Assembly (NCBI RefSeq): GCF_005144585.1
Contig: NZ_SSMQ01000032.1
Location: forward strand, 1 to 64,000
Direction: 5' to 3'
Source of the DNA: Polyangium fumosum
Lineage (GTDB): Bacteria > Myxococcota_A > Polyangia > Polyangiales > Polyangiaceae
Length of the DNA stretch: 64,000 bases
The position numbers were made by a program, and so were the translations under genes. Each line of letters opens with the position of its first letter. Within the stretch, counting starts at the first letter, position 1. This document shows, one piece after another, positions 1 through 8,748 of this stretch. Below the pieces are notes generated by a model, which saw only the letters and a list, made by a program, of their open reading frames with translations, was not told the DNA's origin and did no database searches.

Positions 1-55
1 GCTCCCGAGCACCATGCGCCGAGGGCACGGCCAGGGGAACGTCGCTTCGCTCCGA

Positions 56-123
56 GGGTGCCCACGTGCGCCGGAACGGGTGCCCAGGTGCCAGCGGAAC
101 GGGTGCCCATGTGGAGCGGAATG
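56..123. repeat. Three tandem 22-23 bp repeats
   Basis: Three consecutive copies begin GGGTGCCCA and end in a variant of GCGGAAC, at 56-77, 78-100 and 101-123. They lie in non-coding DNA at the left edge of the window. Short tandem units like this near a sequence edge resemble the multiple transposase-binding repeats found at ends of some insertion sequences such as the IS21 type, but no transposase is visible inside the window, so the identity is inferred only. Confidence 0.6.
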
Positions 124-237
124 CGCAAAAGGACCGAAGAAGGTAGAAGTCCACGCGTCATCATCGGCGTCCAGGTGAACAATGCAAGCACCCAGGTCGT
201 TCGAGATGCCCAGCGCGCCCCTCGACCCTCGCCTCGG

Positions 238-1821
238 TTACTCGACCTGCCAGTCGGTGATCGTCGTCGGGACCGTGGCCCACACGTCCTCGCCCAGATC
301 GCTCGTCACGCTCTCGCCCCCCGAGTAGACGGACCGGTGCTCTTGGTACCCCACCGAGCCGAAGTCGCAGGGCGAGAGCACCACCCCGGCGCCCGGCATG
401 TACTGCACTTGCTGGTTCTCGGGCATCACGATGTCCTGGTCGAGGTTCAGACAGAGGCCGGTCGCCAGGTGAATGAAGTACCCGTTGGGATGGTGACCCC
501 AGCTCTGGCGCGAAGGCGGCGCCGCGGGGCTCCCGTCGAGGTTCGGCTGCGGCGGCGCCAACGGCTCGCACGGCCCGCTCGAGAGGACGCCTGCGTCGTC
601 CGCCTGGAGGCAGACCTTCTGGCCGAGGCTGTAGAGCTGGCCGGTCGTGGGGATGAATCCAAAGAGGAGGTCGGCGTTCGACACGTCGGCGTCCTCCCCG
701 CATACCGGCACCGAGAACGTCCCGTCGGGGCTGGCGCTGAGGCAGACCCTGGGCGAAAGGGAGCTCGTGACGACATTACGGTAGTTGTTTCGCCCCGACT
801 CCAGCTTGAACGCAGGGGCCTGGGTGTTGAACAGCGCGTTCTTGAACGCCAGGTAGTTGCTGTCGATGACGGTGTTTTGCTTCGTGCGGAGATCACGAAA
901 CTTGTTGCGCGCCTCGAGGAAGAACTGATTGCGCCGGTCGAACCGGTCGCTGCATTTGTTGGGTCGAAAGATGTTCCCGTGGCAATTCCAGTCGACGCGC
1001 AGCACCGTGGCGCCGCCATTCGTCACCATGGTGTCGATCTGGTAGTCCATGCTGTGGAAGTAGTAACTCCGCAGGAGGGTCTGCCCGCGCTGCACGAACC
1101 GGGTCTCGTGCTGGACAAGCAGGTCGATTGACGCCTGCCGCTCGCTCGCGAGCATATCTTCGAGGTTGTCGCGCTCGGGTCCAGGCTCGCGCAGCTCGTA
1201 GGCGAGTTGGTACATGCCGAGCTTGAGCGAAGCGAACTGCACGTAGACCGGGAGAATCGGCCAGTTGAGACTCGCGGTGTCTGACTCCAGGAAGACCGCG
1301 TGAATGGCGAGGTTCTCGAGGTCCTCGGAGAGCTCCGTCCGCTGGGCCACGGTGAGCGCGTCGATGTCCACGAGCTCGTCCTGGTAGGGCTCGAGGAGGC
1401 GGAGCAACGTGTCGGCGGACTGGACGAGCTGCTTTCGCAGGGCCTCGTCGACCACCTGGCCGCTGATGGCGACGATCTCGGCGCGGATCTGATCCATCGT
1501 CAGGAATTCGGCCTGGTTCTGGGAGCAGCGACCCGACTGGAGCGCGGCGAGGAGGGAGATCCCCGCGCTCGCGGCGTTGCCAGCGCCCGGGATGTAGCTG
1601 GCCATCTGGCTGGCGGCGCCCCAGATGTTCTTCGCTCGATCCGAGCAGTTGTTGGGGAGGAGGGCCAAGCTCGCCTCGTCGGTGGCCTCGATCGCGTCCG
1701 CGCGCTCGTCGTCGACGCCCGGGCCGTCGACGCAGCCGACCACGCCGGCGAGAAGCGCGCCCAGGCCGAAGAGCCGCACGGTCTTGGAGAACGCGCGGGA
1801 GGAGGTCTTGCTGTGGTTCAT
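238..1821 (-). CDS. Secreted lipoprotein with C-terminal ricin-type lectin-like region
   Basis: Predicted 527-residue lipoprotein. The start is chosen at the ATG whose upstream AAGGAG lies 6 nt away; it gives a signal peptide with lipobox AGVVGC and lipidated Cys30. The next ~330 residues are helical and unrecognised, with a short Cys-containing stretch. The last ~150 residues carry repeated blocks of the type VCLSASPDG, KVCLQADDAG and LCLNLDQD spaced about 50 residues apart with W and C landmarks. This is the pattern of a beta-trefoil ricin B-type lectin, which would bind glycans at the cell surface. The lectin call is inference from the repeat pattern. It lies downstream of and on the same strand as the FG-GAP protein gene, with a 287-bp gap that holds its own promoter region. 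Confidence 0.75.
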   Translation of the reverse strand: MNHSKTSSRAFSKTVRLFGLGALLAGVVGCVDGPGVDDERADAIEATDEASLALLPNNCSDRAKNIWGAASQMASYIPGAGNAASAGISLLAALQSGRCSQNQAEFLTMDQIRAEIVAISGQVVDEALRKQLVQSADTLLRLLEPYQDELVDIDALTVAQRTELSEDLENLAIHAVFLESDTASLNWPILPVYVQFASLKLGMYQLAYELREPGPERDNLEDMLASERQASIDLLVQHETRFVQRGQTLLRSYYFHSMDYQIDTMVTNGGATVLRVDWNCHGNIFRPNKCSDRFDRRNQFFLEARNKFRDLRTKQNTVIDSNYLAFKNALFNTQAPAFKLESGRNNYRNVVTSSLSPRVCLSASPDGTFSVPVCGEDADVSNADLLFGFIPTTGQLYSLGQKVCLQADDAGVLSSGPCEPLAPPQPNLDGSPAAPPSRQSWGHHPNGYFIHLATGLCLNLDQDIVMPENQQVQYMPGAGVVLSPCDFGSVGYQEHRSVYSGGESVTSDLGEDVWATVPTTITDWQVE

Positions 1822-1832
1822 CGTTGCTCCTT

Positions 1833-1860
1833 GGACAGGTAGGGAAGGACAGGTAGGGAA
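1833..1860. repeat. Perfect 14-bp tandem duplication upstream of the lectin-like lipoprotein gene
   Basis: GGACAGGTAGGGAA occurs twice head to tail at 1833-1846 and 1847-1860, just upstream of the ribosome binding site of the minus-strand gene starting at 1821. Read in the gene's direction each copy contains TACCTG, a weak -10-like hexamer. It may be a tandem operator or a slippage duplication. Confidence 0.7.
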
Positions 1861-2108
1861 AGCCGCCGCTGGCTCCGGGTTGCTCCAGCGACCCCTCCAC
1901 AATGCGTCTTCGCAGAGACTCGAGAAACCCCGCGAATTCGCATCCCTCCCATAGGCGCAACGAATGACCTTCGTGGACCCGGAAGGCCGAGCCCGGCCGC
2001 GAACCGCGCCCCGCCAGGTCAGCGAAGCGTTTCTCGCAGGGGATGGGCTTCGTGCGCGAGGACAAATGGGGTGGCTGGTGATCGCTGCATGGCTCCCGCA
2101 GCGTGAAG

Positions 2109-3695
2109 CTAGAACGTCGAGCCGTCGCCCCGCCGCACAAGGCTCCGGGAGCGCGCACGCCGCTGACTCCCGGCGAGGATCACCCCTCCCAGCACGAGCA
2201 ACCATGCTGCCCCGCCGCCTCGCTCCGCGCCGGCCATCCGGCAGCCGCAGCCGCTCTCTTCCGTCGACGGAGCGCCGCCGGCGCCGCCCATTCCACCGGC
2301 ACCACCTGCGCCGCCGGCGCCGCCCATTCCACCGGCCCCGCCCATTCCGCCGGCACCGCCCATTCCACCGGCACCACCCATTCCGCCGGCACCACCTGCG
2401 CCGCCGGCCCCGCCCATTCCGCCGGACCCGCCCATTCCGCCGGACCCGCCCATCTCCATCGCGAACACGTACGCCGCGCCCGAGGAGCCGCCTTTTTCTG
2501 CATCGCTGGGCGCGCCGACGACCGCCGTGTCGCCGTCGAGACGGCAAGACCAGCCGAACCTGTTCTCCACCGCCACCGCGTCCGAGGCCGTGAGCTTGTT
2601 CGCCTCGGTCCAAACGCCGCCGCTCCTCTCGAAGACGTACGCCGATCCCGGCTGCGTCACGGCCGTCTTCATCGTGGGGGTACCGATGAGCACCCTGTCT
2701 CCCTGCACCGCGACGCCCCACCCGAACTGCGCTCTCTCCTGCGCGTCGCTCGCGACGAGCTTCTGCTGCTGGCTCCACGTGACGCCATTGCGGACGAAGA
2801 CATACGCCGCGCCGGCCCACGTCCCCTTCTCGCTGTCGCCGATGGCGCCCACGACCGCCGTATCGCCGTCGATGGCGACCGAATACCCGAAGTTTTGCCC
2901 CACCGTCGGATCGGACGGGAAGACCTTTTGTTGCTCCGTCCAGGTCGCGCCGCTGCGTACATAGAGATAGGCCGAGCCACCATCGACGCTCATCGTGGGA
3001 TCCGCGAATGCCGCGAGGATGGCCGTGTCGCCGGAGACGTCGACGGCATTGCCGAAATGCGTCGTGACGTGATCGGCCGGCGCGATCTTCTGCTGAAGCG
3101 ACCAGGTCGAGCCGCTCTGGGTATACACGAAACCTCCGCTGCCCTCGCCCCCCAGAAGGATCGTCGTCCCGCTGATGGCCACGGTAGCGGCGTAGCTGCC
3201 GAGGGTCGCCGGAGGTGGCAAGAGCTTCTGCTGCATCGTATAGACGCCCCCGCTCCGGGCGTATACATAGGCCGAGCCTTTGTTCAGCCCGTTGTCGTCG
3301 TCGGAGGAGGCGCTGATGATCGCGATATCACCGTCCACGTCGACCGCGTGGCCGAAATAGTCGTCGGGCTGCCCGTCGTCGGGGGAGAGCGTCTGCGTCG
3401 GGGCGAAGGAGCCTCCCGCTCGAACGAAGACCTGCGCCACGCCGGATCGGCTCCCCTTGAGGTCGGCCTCTTCCGCGCCGACGATGATGACATCACCGGA
3501 GAGGCCGATCGCTTGCGCGGCGAGATCGCCGACCATCGGGTTCTCGAGGAAGAGTTTCTGCTGCTGGGTCCAGTTGAACTGCGCCACGGGGACGGGGGAC
3601 GCCAGGGCGCGCGTGCCTCCGAAGGAAAGAAGGGCCCCGACGAGGAGCACGAGCGGGCGCCGACGCAGCATCGATGAAATGGGCATGCCGTTCAT
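2109..3695 (-). CDS. FG-GAP repeat surface protein with MYXO-CTERM tail
   Basis: 528-residue secreted protein. An N-terminal signal peptide (to about residue 33) is followed by about seven ~50-residue repeats, each with a W-x-QQQKL strand, an F-G-x-x-V core and a G-D-x-A-V-V-G-A strand. This is the FG-GAP/beta-propeller pattern found in integrin-like and myxobacterial surface proteins. A ~60-residue Gly-Gly-Met/Ala linker leads to a Cys-Gly-Cys motif, a hydrophobic helix and an Arg-rich end, the features of MYXO-CTERM sorting signals, which are thought to be processed during export to the cell surface. The start used is the first ATG; ATGs at codons 4 and 9 are alternatives. A TATATA hexamer ends 7 nt upstream, so the transcript may be leaderless. 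Function beyond surface display or adhesion is unknown. Confidence 0.88.
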   Translation of the reverse strand: MNGMPISSMLRRRPLVLLVGALLSFGGTRALASPVPVAQFNWTQQQKLFLENPMVGDLAAQAIGLSGDVIIVGAEEADLKGSRSGVAQVFVRAGGSFAPTQTLSPDDGQPDDYFGHAVDVDGDIAIISASSDDDNGLNKGSAYVYARSGGVYTMQQKLLPPPATLGSYAATVAISGTTILLGGEGSGGFVYTQSGSTWSLQQKIAPADHVTTHFGNAVDVSGDTAILAAFADPTMSVDGGSAYLYVRSGATWTEQQKVFPSDPTVGQNFGYSVAIDGDTAVVGAIGDSEKGTWAGAAYVFVRNGVTWSQQQKLVASDAQERAQFGWGVAVQGDRVLIGTPTMKTAVTQPGSAYVFERSGGVWTEANKLTASDAVAVENRFGWSCRLDGDTAVVGAPSDAEKGGSSGAAYVFAMEMGGSGGMGGSGGMGGAGGAGGAGGMGGAGGMGGAGGMGGAGGMGGAGGAGGAGGMGGAGGAPSTEESGCGCRMAGAERGGGAAWLLVLGGVILAGSQRRARSRSLVRRGDGSTF

Positions 3696-3702
3696 GGAGT
3701 CG

Positions 3703-3708
3703 TATATA
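3703..3708 (-). promoter_or_regulatory. -10-like element placed for leaderless transcription
   Basis: On the minus strand TATATA ends 7 nt before the ATG at 3695 and no Shine-Dalgarno sequence lies between. With usual spacing the transcription start would fall at or within a base or two of the start codon. Inferred from position only. Confidence 0.45.
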
Positions 3709-3803
3709 ACAGAGTCGGACGCATTGTCAGAATCGAAACGCCCACCTCCGCACGAACGACGCTCCCCTCGCCGCCGACCTTTGCGGCCGGGCGCGCCCTC
3801 GAA

Positions 3804-4133
3804 ATGACGTACGCGCTCTTCGTCAACGTGCTCGAGCGAGACGAGGAGAGCGTCGTACGCAATGCAAAGCAGCCGGAGAACCGCGCCGCCCAGTGCATCC
3901 GGAGCTACGTGGACGCGGCGTACGTCGTGGAGCCACCCTTCGAGGATTGGGAGACGAACTTGTACGGAAGGGGTGGAGCGGCGCCCGGCGCGCTATTTGT
4001 TCCGAGGTGTCGCCGCGCCCGTTCAAGGGCGGCACGCTCGACGCCTGATCCACTGCGCCATTCGTCCCGCCGTTCGCGCCGCCGCGATCTCCCCGCGGCA
4101 TCGTCGTTGACCGCGACGCGCGCGTGCTGCTAG
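3804..4133 (+). pseudogene. Possible 3'-degraded gene fragment in a 450-bp gap
   Basis: The 3696-4144 gap holds one reading frame whose first ~58 codons (3804-3980) look coding: strong G/C third-position bias and a plausible composition with acidic and aromatic residues (for example VEPPFEDWETNLY). After about codon 60 the frame turns into Arg/Ser-rich sequence typical of non-coding high-GC DNA. I read it as the remnant of a gene truncated at its 3' end, or chance. No family is recognised. The opposite-strand frames across the same stretch are Arg-rich shadows. Confidence 0.25.
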
Positions 4134-4144
4134 GTATGCCACGC

Positions 4145-4537
4145 ATGATCAAAACGTGGCTCCTCGTGCTCCTCCCGACGGTACTCGCGTGTTCGAGCAA
4201 CCCTGTGTCCACCGTGCGCATGGGCGGGGTGTTTCCGCCGCGGCCAGCGGACTGCGCGCTCGAGCTGCGCACGGGCAACATGACCCAGGAGCTCCTAGCC
4301 AGCTACGACGCCGTGGGCACGGTCAACGTCCAGGGCGAGAGCGGCGAAGCGCCGAACGACCCACGGATTCTCTCGCTGCTCAAGCCCGAGGCGTGCGCGC
4401 TCGGCGGCGAGGTCGTGCTCATCAACACGTCGGCGAACGTCGCGTACCAAGGGACGACCAGGACTGAATCCCGTCACAGCTACTTGGTGTTCCGCAAGAA
4501 GACCGAGGGCGAGAAGCCACAGAGCCAGTCCTTCTGA
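4145..4537 (+). CDS. Small lipoprotein of unknown function
   Basis: 130-residue predicted lipoprotein: a Lys-containing n-region, a short hydrophobic stretch and lipobox VLAC followed by Ser-Ser-Asn. The mature part has two conserved-looking Cys (in ADCALEL and EACALGG) and β-rich sequence ending in a charged tail. It resembles small outer-membrane lipoproteins of Myxococcota, but no family is named with confidence. Start at 4145 is preferred over the in-frame ATGs at 4124 and 4136 because it begins the signal peptide and TAGGTA sits 8 nt upstream. It is monocistronic here; the next gene is convergent. Confidence 0.75.
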   Translation: MIKTWLLVLLPTVLACSSNPVSTVRMGGVFPPRPADCALELRTGNMTQELLASYDAVGTVNVQGESGEAPNDPRILSLLKPEACALGGEVVLINTSANVAYQGTTRTESRHSYLVFRKKTEGEKPQSQSF

Positions 4538-4754
4538 GCACGGAGCCTGAACGCATTGGGCCCTGTGGCCGTGCAGCATGCACGCGGCACAGGTAGCGGG
4601 GGCGAATCCGTCCCCGTGCCACGCGCCTCATGGCAGGCACGCAGCTTCTCGGCAAATCCGCAGGCTCGCCGACTACGTTCTCGAAGGGGCGGGAGGGTGG
4701 CTCAGGCGTGCCTGGAGATGCACAGGCGCGTGGATGGGGCGGGGCCTTTGCGGA

Positions 4755-5198
4755 TTACTTGATCCGCTCGATTCGCGAATGGTCTGGGTTGGCCCACTTG
4801 TACGTCGCCTGGAGCGTCACCTTGTCGGTTTCGATGGCCTCGACGCAGTAGAACGTGTCCTTGAAGAGCTGACAATCCCCGACGTTCATCGTGAACCCGA
4901 GGGGCGGGAGATAGTCCTTCGACCAATTCTTCTCGAACAGGTCCGACTCCGGTAAGCCTCCGCAATTGTAATTGAGAGCCGCGAACGGCTCGTAGCCATC
5001 GTCACGGATGGTGATCTGAATGAGGCGGATGTTGCATCCACTCACGTGGGCCACCTCATCGTATCGCAGGACGAGTTGATGGGGCGCATTTCGTTCGCAT
5101 CCGCAGAACAATGCGAGCAGTCCGCCCACGAGGATGGCTGCGAGTCCGGGTTTGAGCGAGTCACCTGCACGACTCGAAGTTCCATGAATTGCAATCAT
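4755..5198 (-). CDS. Lipoprotein of unknown function, second gene of a two-lipoprotein operon
   Basis: 147-residue predicted lipoprotein. The ATG at 5198 is chosen because AGGAG lies 6 nt upstream; a longer in-frame start at 5234 would place it inside the upstream gene. The signal peptide is long (hydrophobic core LAAILVGGLLALF) with lipobox FCGC. The mature domain contains four Cys (VSGCNIR, NYNCGGL, GDCQLF, FYCVEA) and alternating hydrophobics, so a small disulfide-bonded β-domain is likely. It follows the 56-residue lipoprotein gene by 20 bp. No known family recognised. Confidence 0.75.
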   Translation of the reverse strand: MIAIHGTSSRAGDSLKPGLAAILVGGLLALFCGCERNAPHQLVLRYDEVAHVSGCNIRLIQITIRDDGYEPFAALNYNCGGLPESDLFEKNWSKDYLPPLGFTMNVGDCQLFKDTFYCVEAIETDKVTLQATYKWANPDHSRIERIK

Positions 5199-5218
5199 CG
5201 CAGCTCCTGAACACGCTG

Positions 5219-5389
5219 TTACAGCAATCTGCACAGCTTACGGGGCATGACGCTGGCGCAGCCGTTGAAGCAGTTGTCTCGTTGCACGGCACATTCGTCA
5301 GGATCCGTGCAGGGTGGTCGCCTCCTGGGCTCGTCAACGCACCCCTCCACGAGGACCGCAACACAGAAGAGTGCAAGAAAGGTTTGCAT
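5219..5389 (-). CDS. 56-residue Cys-rich lipoprotein
   Basis: Short gene read from the sequence: ATG at 5387-5389, TAA at 5219-5221. The product has a hydrophobic leader (LALFCVAVLVEGC) whose Cys17 fits a lipobox, followed by Pro/Arg and a cysteine-spaced tail (CTDPDEC, DNCFNGC, KLC). GGGA precedes the start. An overlapping frame on the same strand (5161-5376) is also Cys-rich but has no signal peptide and would overlap the next gene, so I prefer this one. Its partner lipoprotein starts 20 bp downstream. The tail may be a small disulfide-knotted surface domain. Function unknown. Confidence 0.6.
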   Translation of the reverse strand: MQTFLALFCVAVLVEGCVDEPRRRPPCTDPDECAVQRDNCFNGCASVMPRKLCRLL

Positions 5390-5500
5390 GTCCCGTATAT
5401 CGGCTTACGCCACCCCCGGGAGCCTTGTCAACATCCTACGACCACCGCGCGCATCCGATCGATTCTGCTCTCGTCGTCCTGACCATCGATCGCATCTTCG

Positions 5501-5560
5501 TAAGTACTCGAAACTGTTGAGCCCGACTCTGGTGATCGAGCTAAGAGTTTTGCGTACTTA
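5501..5560. repeat. Imperfect 15-bp inverted repeat upstream of the GH16 gene
   Basis: TAAGTACTCGAAACT (5501-5515) and AGTTTTGCGTACTTA (5546-5560) are inverted repeats matching at 13 of 15 positions with a 30-bp spacer. The right arm ends just before the first possible start (5566) of the GH16 gene. It could be an operator for a dimeric regulator or a remnant of a small mobile element. The stretch is AT-richer than its surroundings. Confidence 0.5.
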
Positions 5561-5610
5561 GCGAGATGAGACCACAGGTCAGCTCCCTCCCCGCGCCTAC
5601 ACTCCGCAGG

Positions 5611-6442
5611 ATGCGCGCCCCCCTCGTCCTCTGCTCGGCCGCGCTCGCCGCAGCTTGCTCCCCGGCTCCCGCGCCACGAATCGACCTCCCCGATTCACCC
5701 CAAGGCGACCTCGCCCCCACGCACGAGCGCGAGCTCCCCCGACGCGCCACGCGCGGCGGCATCGCATACGAGCTCTCGTGGTTGGATGATTTCGAGCAGG
5801 GGCTCGGCCCCTCGACGCTCGGGGACTGGACCTTTGGCTCGAACCTCGCCTGGCTCCATCCCTCGAATGTCCGCACCAGCGAGGGCGCCCTCGATTTGTG
5901 GCTCACCGCGCGCGGCGACACCGTCATCGACTCGGATCGCACGATTCTGGGCGCGGAATACGCTCGGACCGGCGCGCAGAAGTTCGGGCGGTTCCTCACG
6001 CGCATGCGCCCCACCGCGCACCCGGGCATGGTCGCCTCGTTCTTCACCGCCTTCTACCAGTTCGACGCCAGCGACTCGAAGCTGCTCGAGACCGCCGAGA
6101 TCGACATCGAGTTCGTCGGCGGGACCAAAGCCGTGCAGTTTGCGCTCCACTGGGTGGACGATGGCGGGACGAAGCACCAAACGGAGAAGAGGGTGGACCT
6201 CGACTTCGATGCTTCCGCCGATTTCCACACCTGGGAGATCGAATGGCTGCCCGATCGCATCGCCTACGGGGTGGACGGGCGCGAATTGCACCGCTTCACC
6301 GACGCGGCGATCTTGCGTGAACTCGAGCACCCGCAAGAGGTGCGGGCCAACCTGTGGGTTTCGGACGTGGTGCCATGGGCCGGTGCCTTCAATCCGTCCG
6401 AATTGCCGCAGAGCAGCCGTTACCAATGGATCCACCTCGTGA
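5611..6442 (+). CDS. Secreted GH16-family glycoside hydrolase; 3' end frame-disrupted
   Basis: Lipoprotein start at 5611 gives signal core LVLCSAALAAAC; an in-frame ATG at 5566 would add 15 residues. TACACT ends 7 nt before 5611. The mature domain runs from WLDDFEQG (N-terminal strand typical of GH16) through ETAEIDIEFVGG, which carries the family's E-x-D-x-x-E catalytic motif, to the final strand YQWIHLV near 6440. GH16 enzymes cleave β-1,3/1,4-glucans or galactans, so extracellular polysaccharide digestion is likely. Oddity: the frame has no stop at the domain end. It runs through a hairpin and deep into the next gene as Arg-rich sequence to 7152, while a TGA at 6440-6442 lies one frame over. 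The end given is the probable original stop, so the length is not a multiple of three. Confidence 0.72.
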
Positions 6443-6443
6443 G

Positions 6444-6471
6444 AAGCCATCGAGCCACACCTCGATGGCTT
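6444..6471 (+). terminator. Perfect 11-bp hairpin after the GH16 gene
   Basis: AAGCCATCGAG (6444-6454) and CTCGATGGCTT (6461-6471) form a perfect stem with loop CCACAC. It starts two bases after the out-of-frame TGA and ends before the next gene. There is only a weak T run, so termination is likely but may depend on other factors. Confidence 0.6.
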
Positions 6472-6508
6472 TACGGCTCAGACCAGGGTGTGATACAGCA
6501 CAGCCATC

Positions 6509-8647
6509 GTGCCGGAATTACATTCTCTTCGCACCTCGCGCCGGGCACTATGGCTCGCGGCCTTGTCCAGCGTGCTCGCGGGTTGCGCGGAGAGCCGTCC
6601 GCTCCTCGCCGCTGGGGACCGCGCGTTCTCCGAGCATGCCTACGCCCAGGCGCTCGCGAACTACGATGCGGCGGCGACCACGATCGACCCCGAAGACGAC
6701 GCGATCCGCGAGATCGCGACCAAGCAACGCGACACGCTCACGCAGCTCGTGAACGCCGAGGCGGCCGCGGCGCGGAAGGAGCTCGAGGCGGGCAAACCCC
6801 AAGCGGCGTTCGTGCGGCTCGAGGCCGCAGCCTTGCTCGCGCTCGACCGCAAACGCGCGGAGCTCATTCGCGAGGCGATCACGCCGGTCGGCTCGGCGAT
6901 CGCGCGGGCGTTGTGGCCCGAGGTCGTCGCGAAGGCGAAGCCCGCGTCGTACACCGCCGCCCTGAAGCAAGCGAGCCGCCTCCTCCGCCTGGCGGACGAG
7001 AAACAGCTCCAAGAGGACTTTCGCCGAATCCAGGAGAGCGCGCTCGCGTTCCATCGCCAGCGCTTGACGGAGCTCGACGCCGCGCACCACGGCGCGCGCG
7101 CGCTCCACGTCGGCCTCGTGCGAATGTTCGGCGGGAAAGACCCCCTCGATAGCGACACGAGCTCCGCGCTGCGCCAGCGCGTTGATGTCGGTTGGACGCT
7201 CGGCGGCGACGACTGCAAGCCGATCGCAGCCGCTGCGGCAAAGCTCGGCGGGAGCAGTGGCTTGCCGACCGAGATTGAGTTCCGCGCGAAGTGCACGACG
7301 CGGTCCGAGCCCTACGTCGAGAAGGTGAAGCGCGAAAGGATCTCGTACGAGACGACGAGCCGCCTGGTCGGCGAATCGCGCTGTCAGAGCACCTCGACGT
7401 ACGTGGGCACGGAGACGAAGACGGTTCGTGAAGACGCGCACTCCCGCTACGTCGAGACGTCACCGATCTACAACACGGGCCAGTCCTGCACGACCGACTA
7501 TGTCCAGAAGGAAGAGAGTCGGCCCATCACCGAAACCTACTTCGAGGACGAGCACCGCTTGCGCTGGACGCTCGTCATCGAGGGCACGCAGCGCCGCCGC
7601 GCCGATGCCTCGTCGGCGAAGCCGATCACGCTGAAGATCCAGGTCGAAGGCGTCGATCCGGACAAGGCCCAGAACTCGCTGCTTATGGGCACGGAGAAGC
7701 AACGGCGGGCCGACGAGCTGGCATCGAAGGCGGAAGAAACCCTCCTCGCCGAGCTCGGGCCCCTGTTCACCGCCGTCCGCGAAGCACGCAGCGCCGAGCT
7801 CGTGACCCAGGCGCGCACCCACCTCGGGTCCGGCGACGAGGCCGCGGCCGAGGACGCGTTCGCGCTCGCGACCCTCGTTCGCCGCTCGCCGCCCCCCGAG
7901 GCGGTCTCCTTCTTCGTGAAGCGCTGGTCGCTCGACGAAGCGGACGTGAAGACCGCCCTCGTCGACGCGCCGCCGAGCAGCGGCGCCGTGCCGCTCGCGC
8001 TTCCGCCGCCCGACGGCGACGCGATGCGCGAGCACAACAAGAGAGCCGAGACGGAGGCGTTGATGCGCGCGGCGGCGTCCGCGGGGATGGGCACCTGGCA
8101 GATCGGGCTCGCGACGGCGTCTGCGCCCAACGAAGCGACCGTATTCGCGCCGGTGGTCGGCTTCGGAGGGTTCCTCGATGGGGTGTGGAAGGGGAGCGAC
8201 GTGTTTTACCGGATGCCGCTTCAGGCCCGCGGTGGCTACGTGACGACGAAGGGGTTGATGCTCGACGCCGAGTTCCACGCCGGCATCGGCTACCGCGTCC
8301 TCGGGATCGGCCTCCAGCCGCTGCTCGGCGGAGGGATCGCCGGTATCGACACCGCCGACCGCGACAAGAATGCGGGCGTTCGCGTCAGGCTGCATGGCGG
8401 GTTCGGCGCGATGCTCGACGTTCAAGTCGCCGCGCCGGTGTGGTTCGCCGTCTGGTGGACGCGCGCCTACCGCTTGCAGGCGGAGGGGAACGCCTCGGAT
8501 CCGGCCCATGCCGACAACATCGACGCCCGGTTCACGTGGGTCCTCGGGTCGCCGAGTGACCCGACGCGCCTCACGATCGGGGGCCGTTACTCGGACTATG
8601 ACGGCAAAGGAAGTGGCCTCACGGGGCTCGCCGGCTACAGCTTCTGA
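6509..8647 (+). CDS. Large lipoprotein with helical N-half and β-barrel-like C-terminus
   Basis: 712 residues, GTG start. The n-region with Arg-Arg, hydrophobic core LWLAALSSVLAGC and Cys26 give a lipoprotein signal. Residues ~30-180 are Ala/Leu-rich helices resembling tetratricopeptide units; residues ~250-330 contain a Cys-containing Thr/Tyr-rich region. From about residue 525 to the end the sequence alternates hydrophobic and polar residues with many Gly and aromatic residues and finishes in Tyr-Ser-Phe. A terminal Phe is typical of outer-membrane β-barrels. I infer an outer-membrane or periplasmic protein of unknown function. Its start overlaps the run-on frame of the GH16 gene, but the signal peptide and codon bias show this frame is the real one. 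Confidence 0.8.
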   Translation: MPELHSLRTSRRALWLAALSSVLAGCAESRPLLAAGDRAFSEHAYAQALANYDAAATTIDPEDDAIREIATKQRDTLTQLVNAEAAAARKELEAGKPQAAFVRLEAAALLALDRKRAELIREAITPVGSAIARALWPEVVAKAKPASYTAALKQASRLLRLADEKQLQEDFRRIQESALAFHRQRLTELDAAHHGARALHVGLVRMFGGKDPLDSDTSSALRQRVDVGWTLGGDDCKPIAAAAAKLGGSSGLPTEIEFRAKCTTRSEPYVEKVKRERISYETTSRLVGESRCQSTSTYVGTETKTVREDAHSRYVETSPIYNTGQSCTTDYVQKEESRPITETYFEDEHRLRWTLVIEGTQRRRADASSAKPITLKIQVEGVDPDKAQNSLLMGTEKQRRADELASKAEETLLAELGPLFTAVREARSAELVTQARTHLGSGDEAAAEDAFALATLVRRSPPPEAVSFFVKRWSLDEADVKTALVDAPPSSGAVPLALPPPDGDAMREHNKRAETEALMRAAASAGMGTWQIGLATASAPNEATVFAPVVGFGGFLDGVWKGSDVFYRMPLQARGGYVTTKGLMLDAEFHAGIGYRVLGIGLQPLLGGGIAGIDTADRDKNAGVRVRLHGGFGAMLDVQVAAPVWFAVWWTRAYRLQAEGNASDPAHADNIDARFTWVLGSPSDPTRLTIGGRYSDYDGKGSGLTGLAGYSF

Positions 8648-8748
8648 CGTTCCCCGCAGCACCGCCCCGCGGACGCGGCGGCGACGGCGTGGCAAAGGGG
8701 CAGGTTGCCGGCAACCACGGGCGACCCTCTCGACAAAGTCCCCAGCCG

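Noticed and set aside
2280-2455. Possible CRISPR-like or tandem DNA repeat
   Set aside because: It is an in-frame Gly-Gly-Met/Ala coding repeat with no constant spacers.
3823-4281. 152-codon minus-strand frame
   Set aside because: Arg/Ser-rich composition of non-coding high-GC DNA; it overlaps the small lipoprotein gene on the other strand.
5161-5376. 71-codon Cys-rich frame on the minus strand
   Set aside because: It lacks a signal peptide and overlaps two better frames; the 56-residue lipoprotein frame fits spacing and start signals better.
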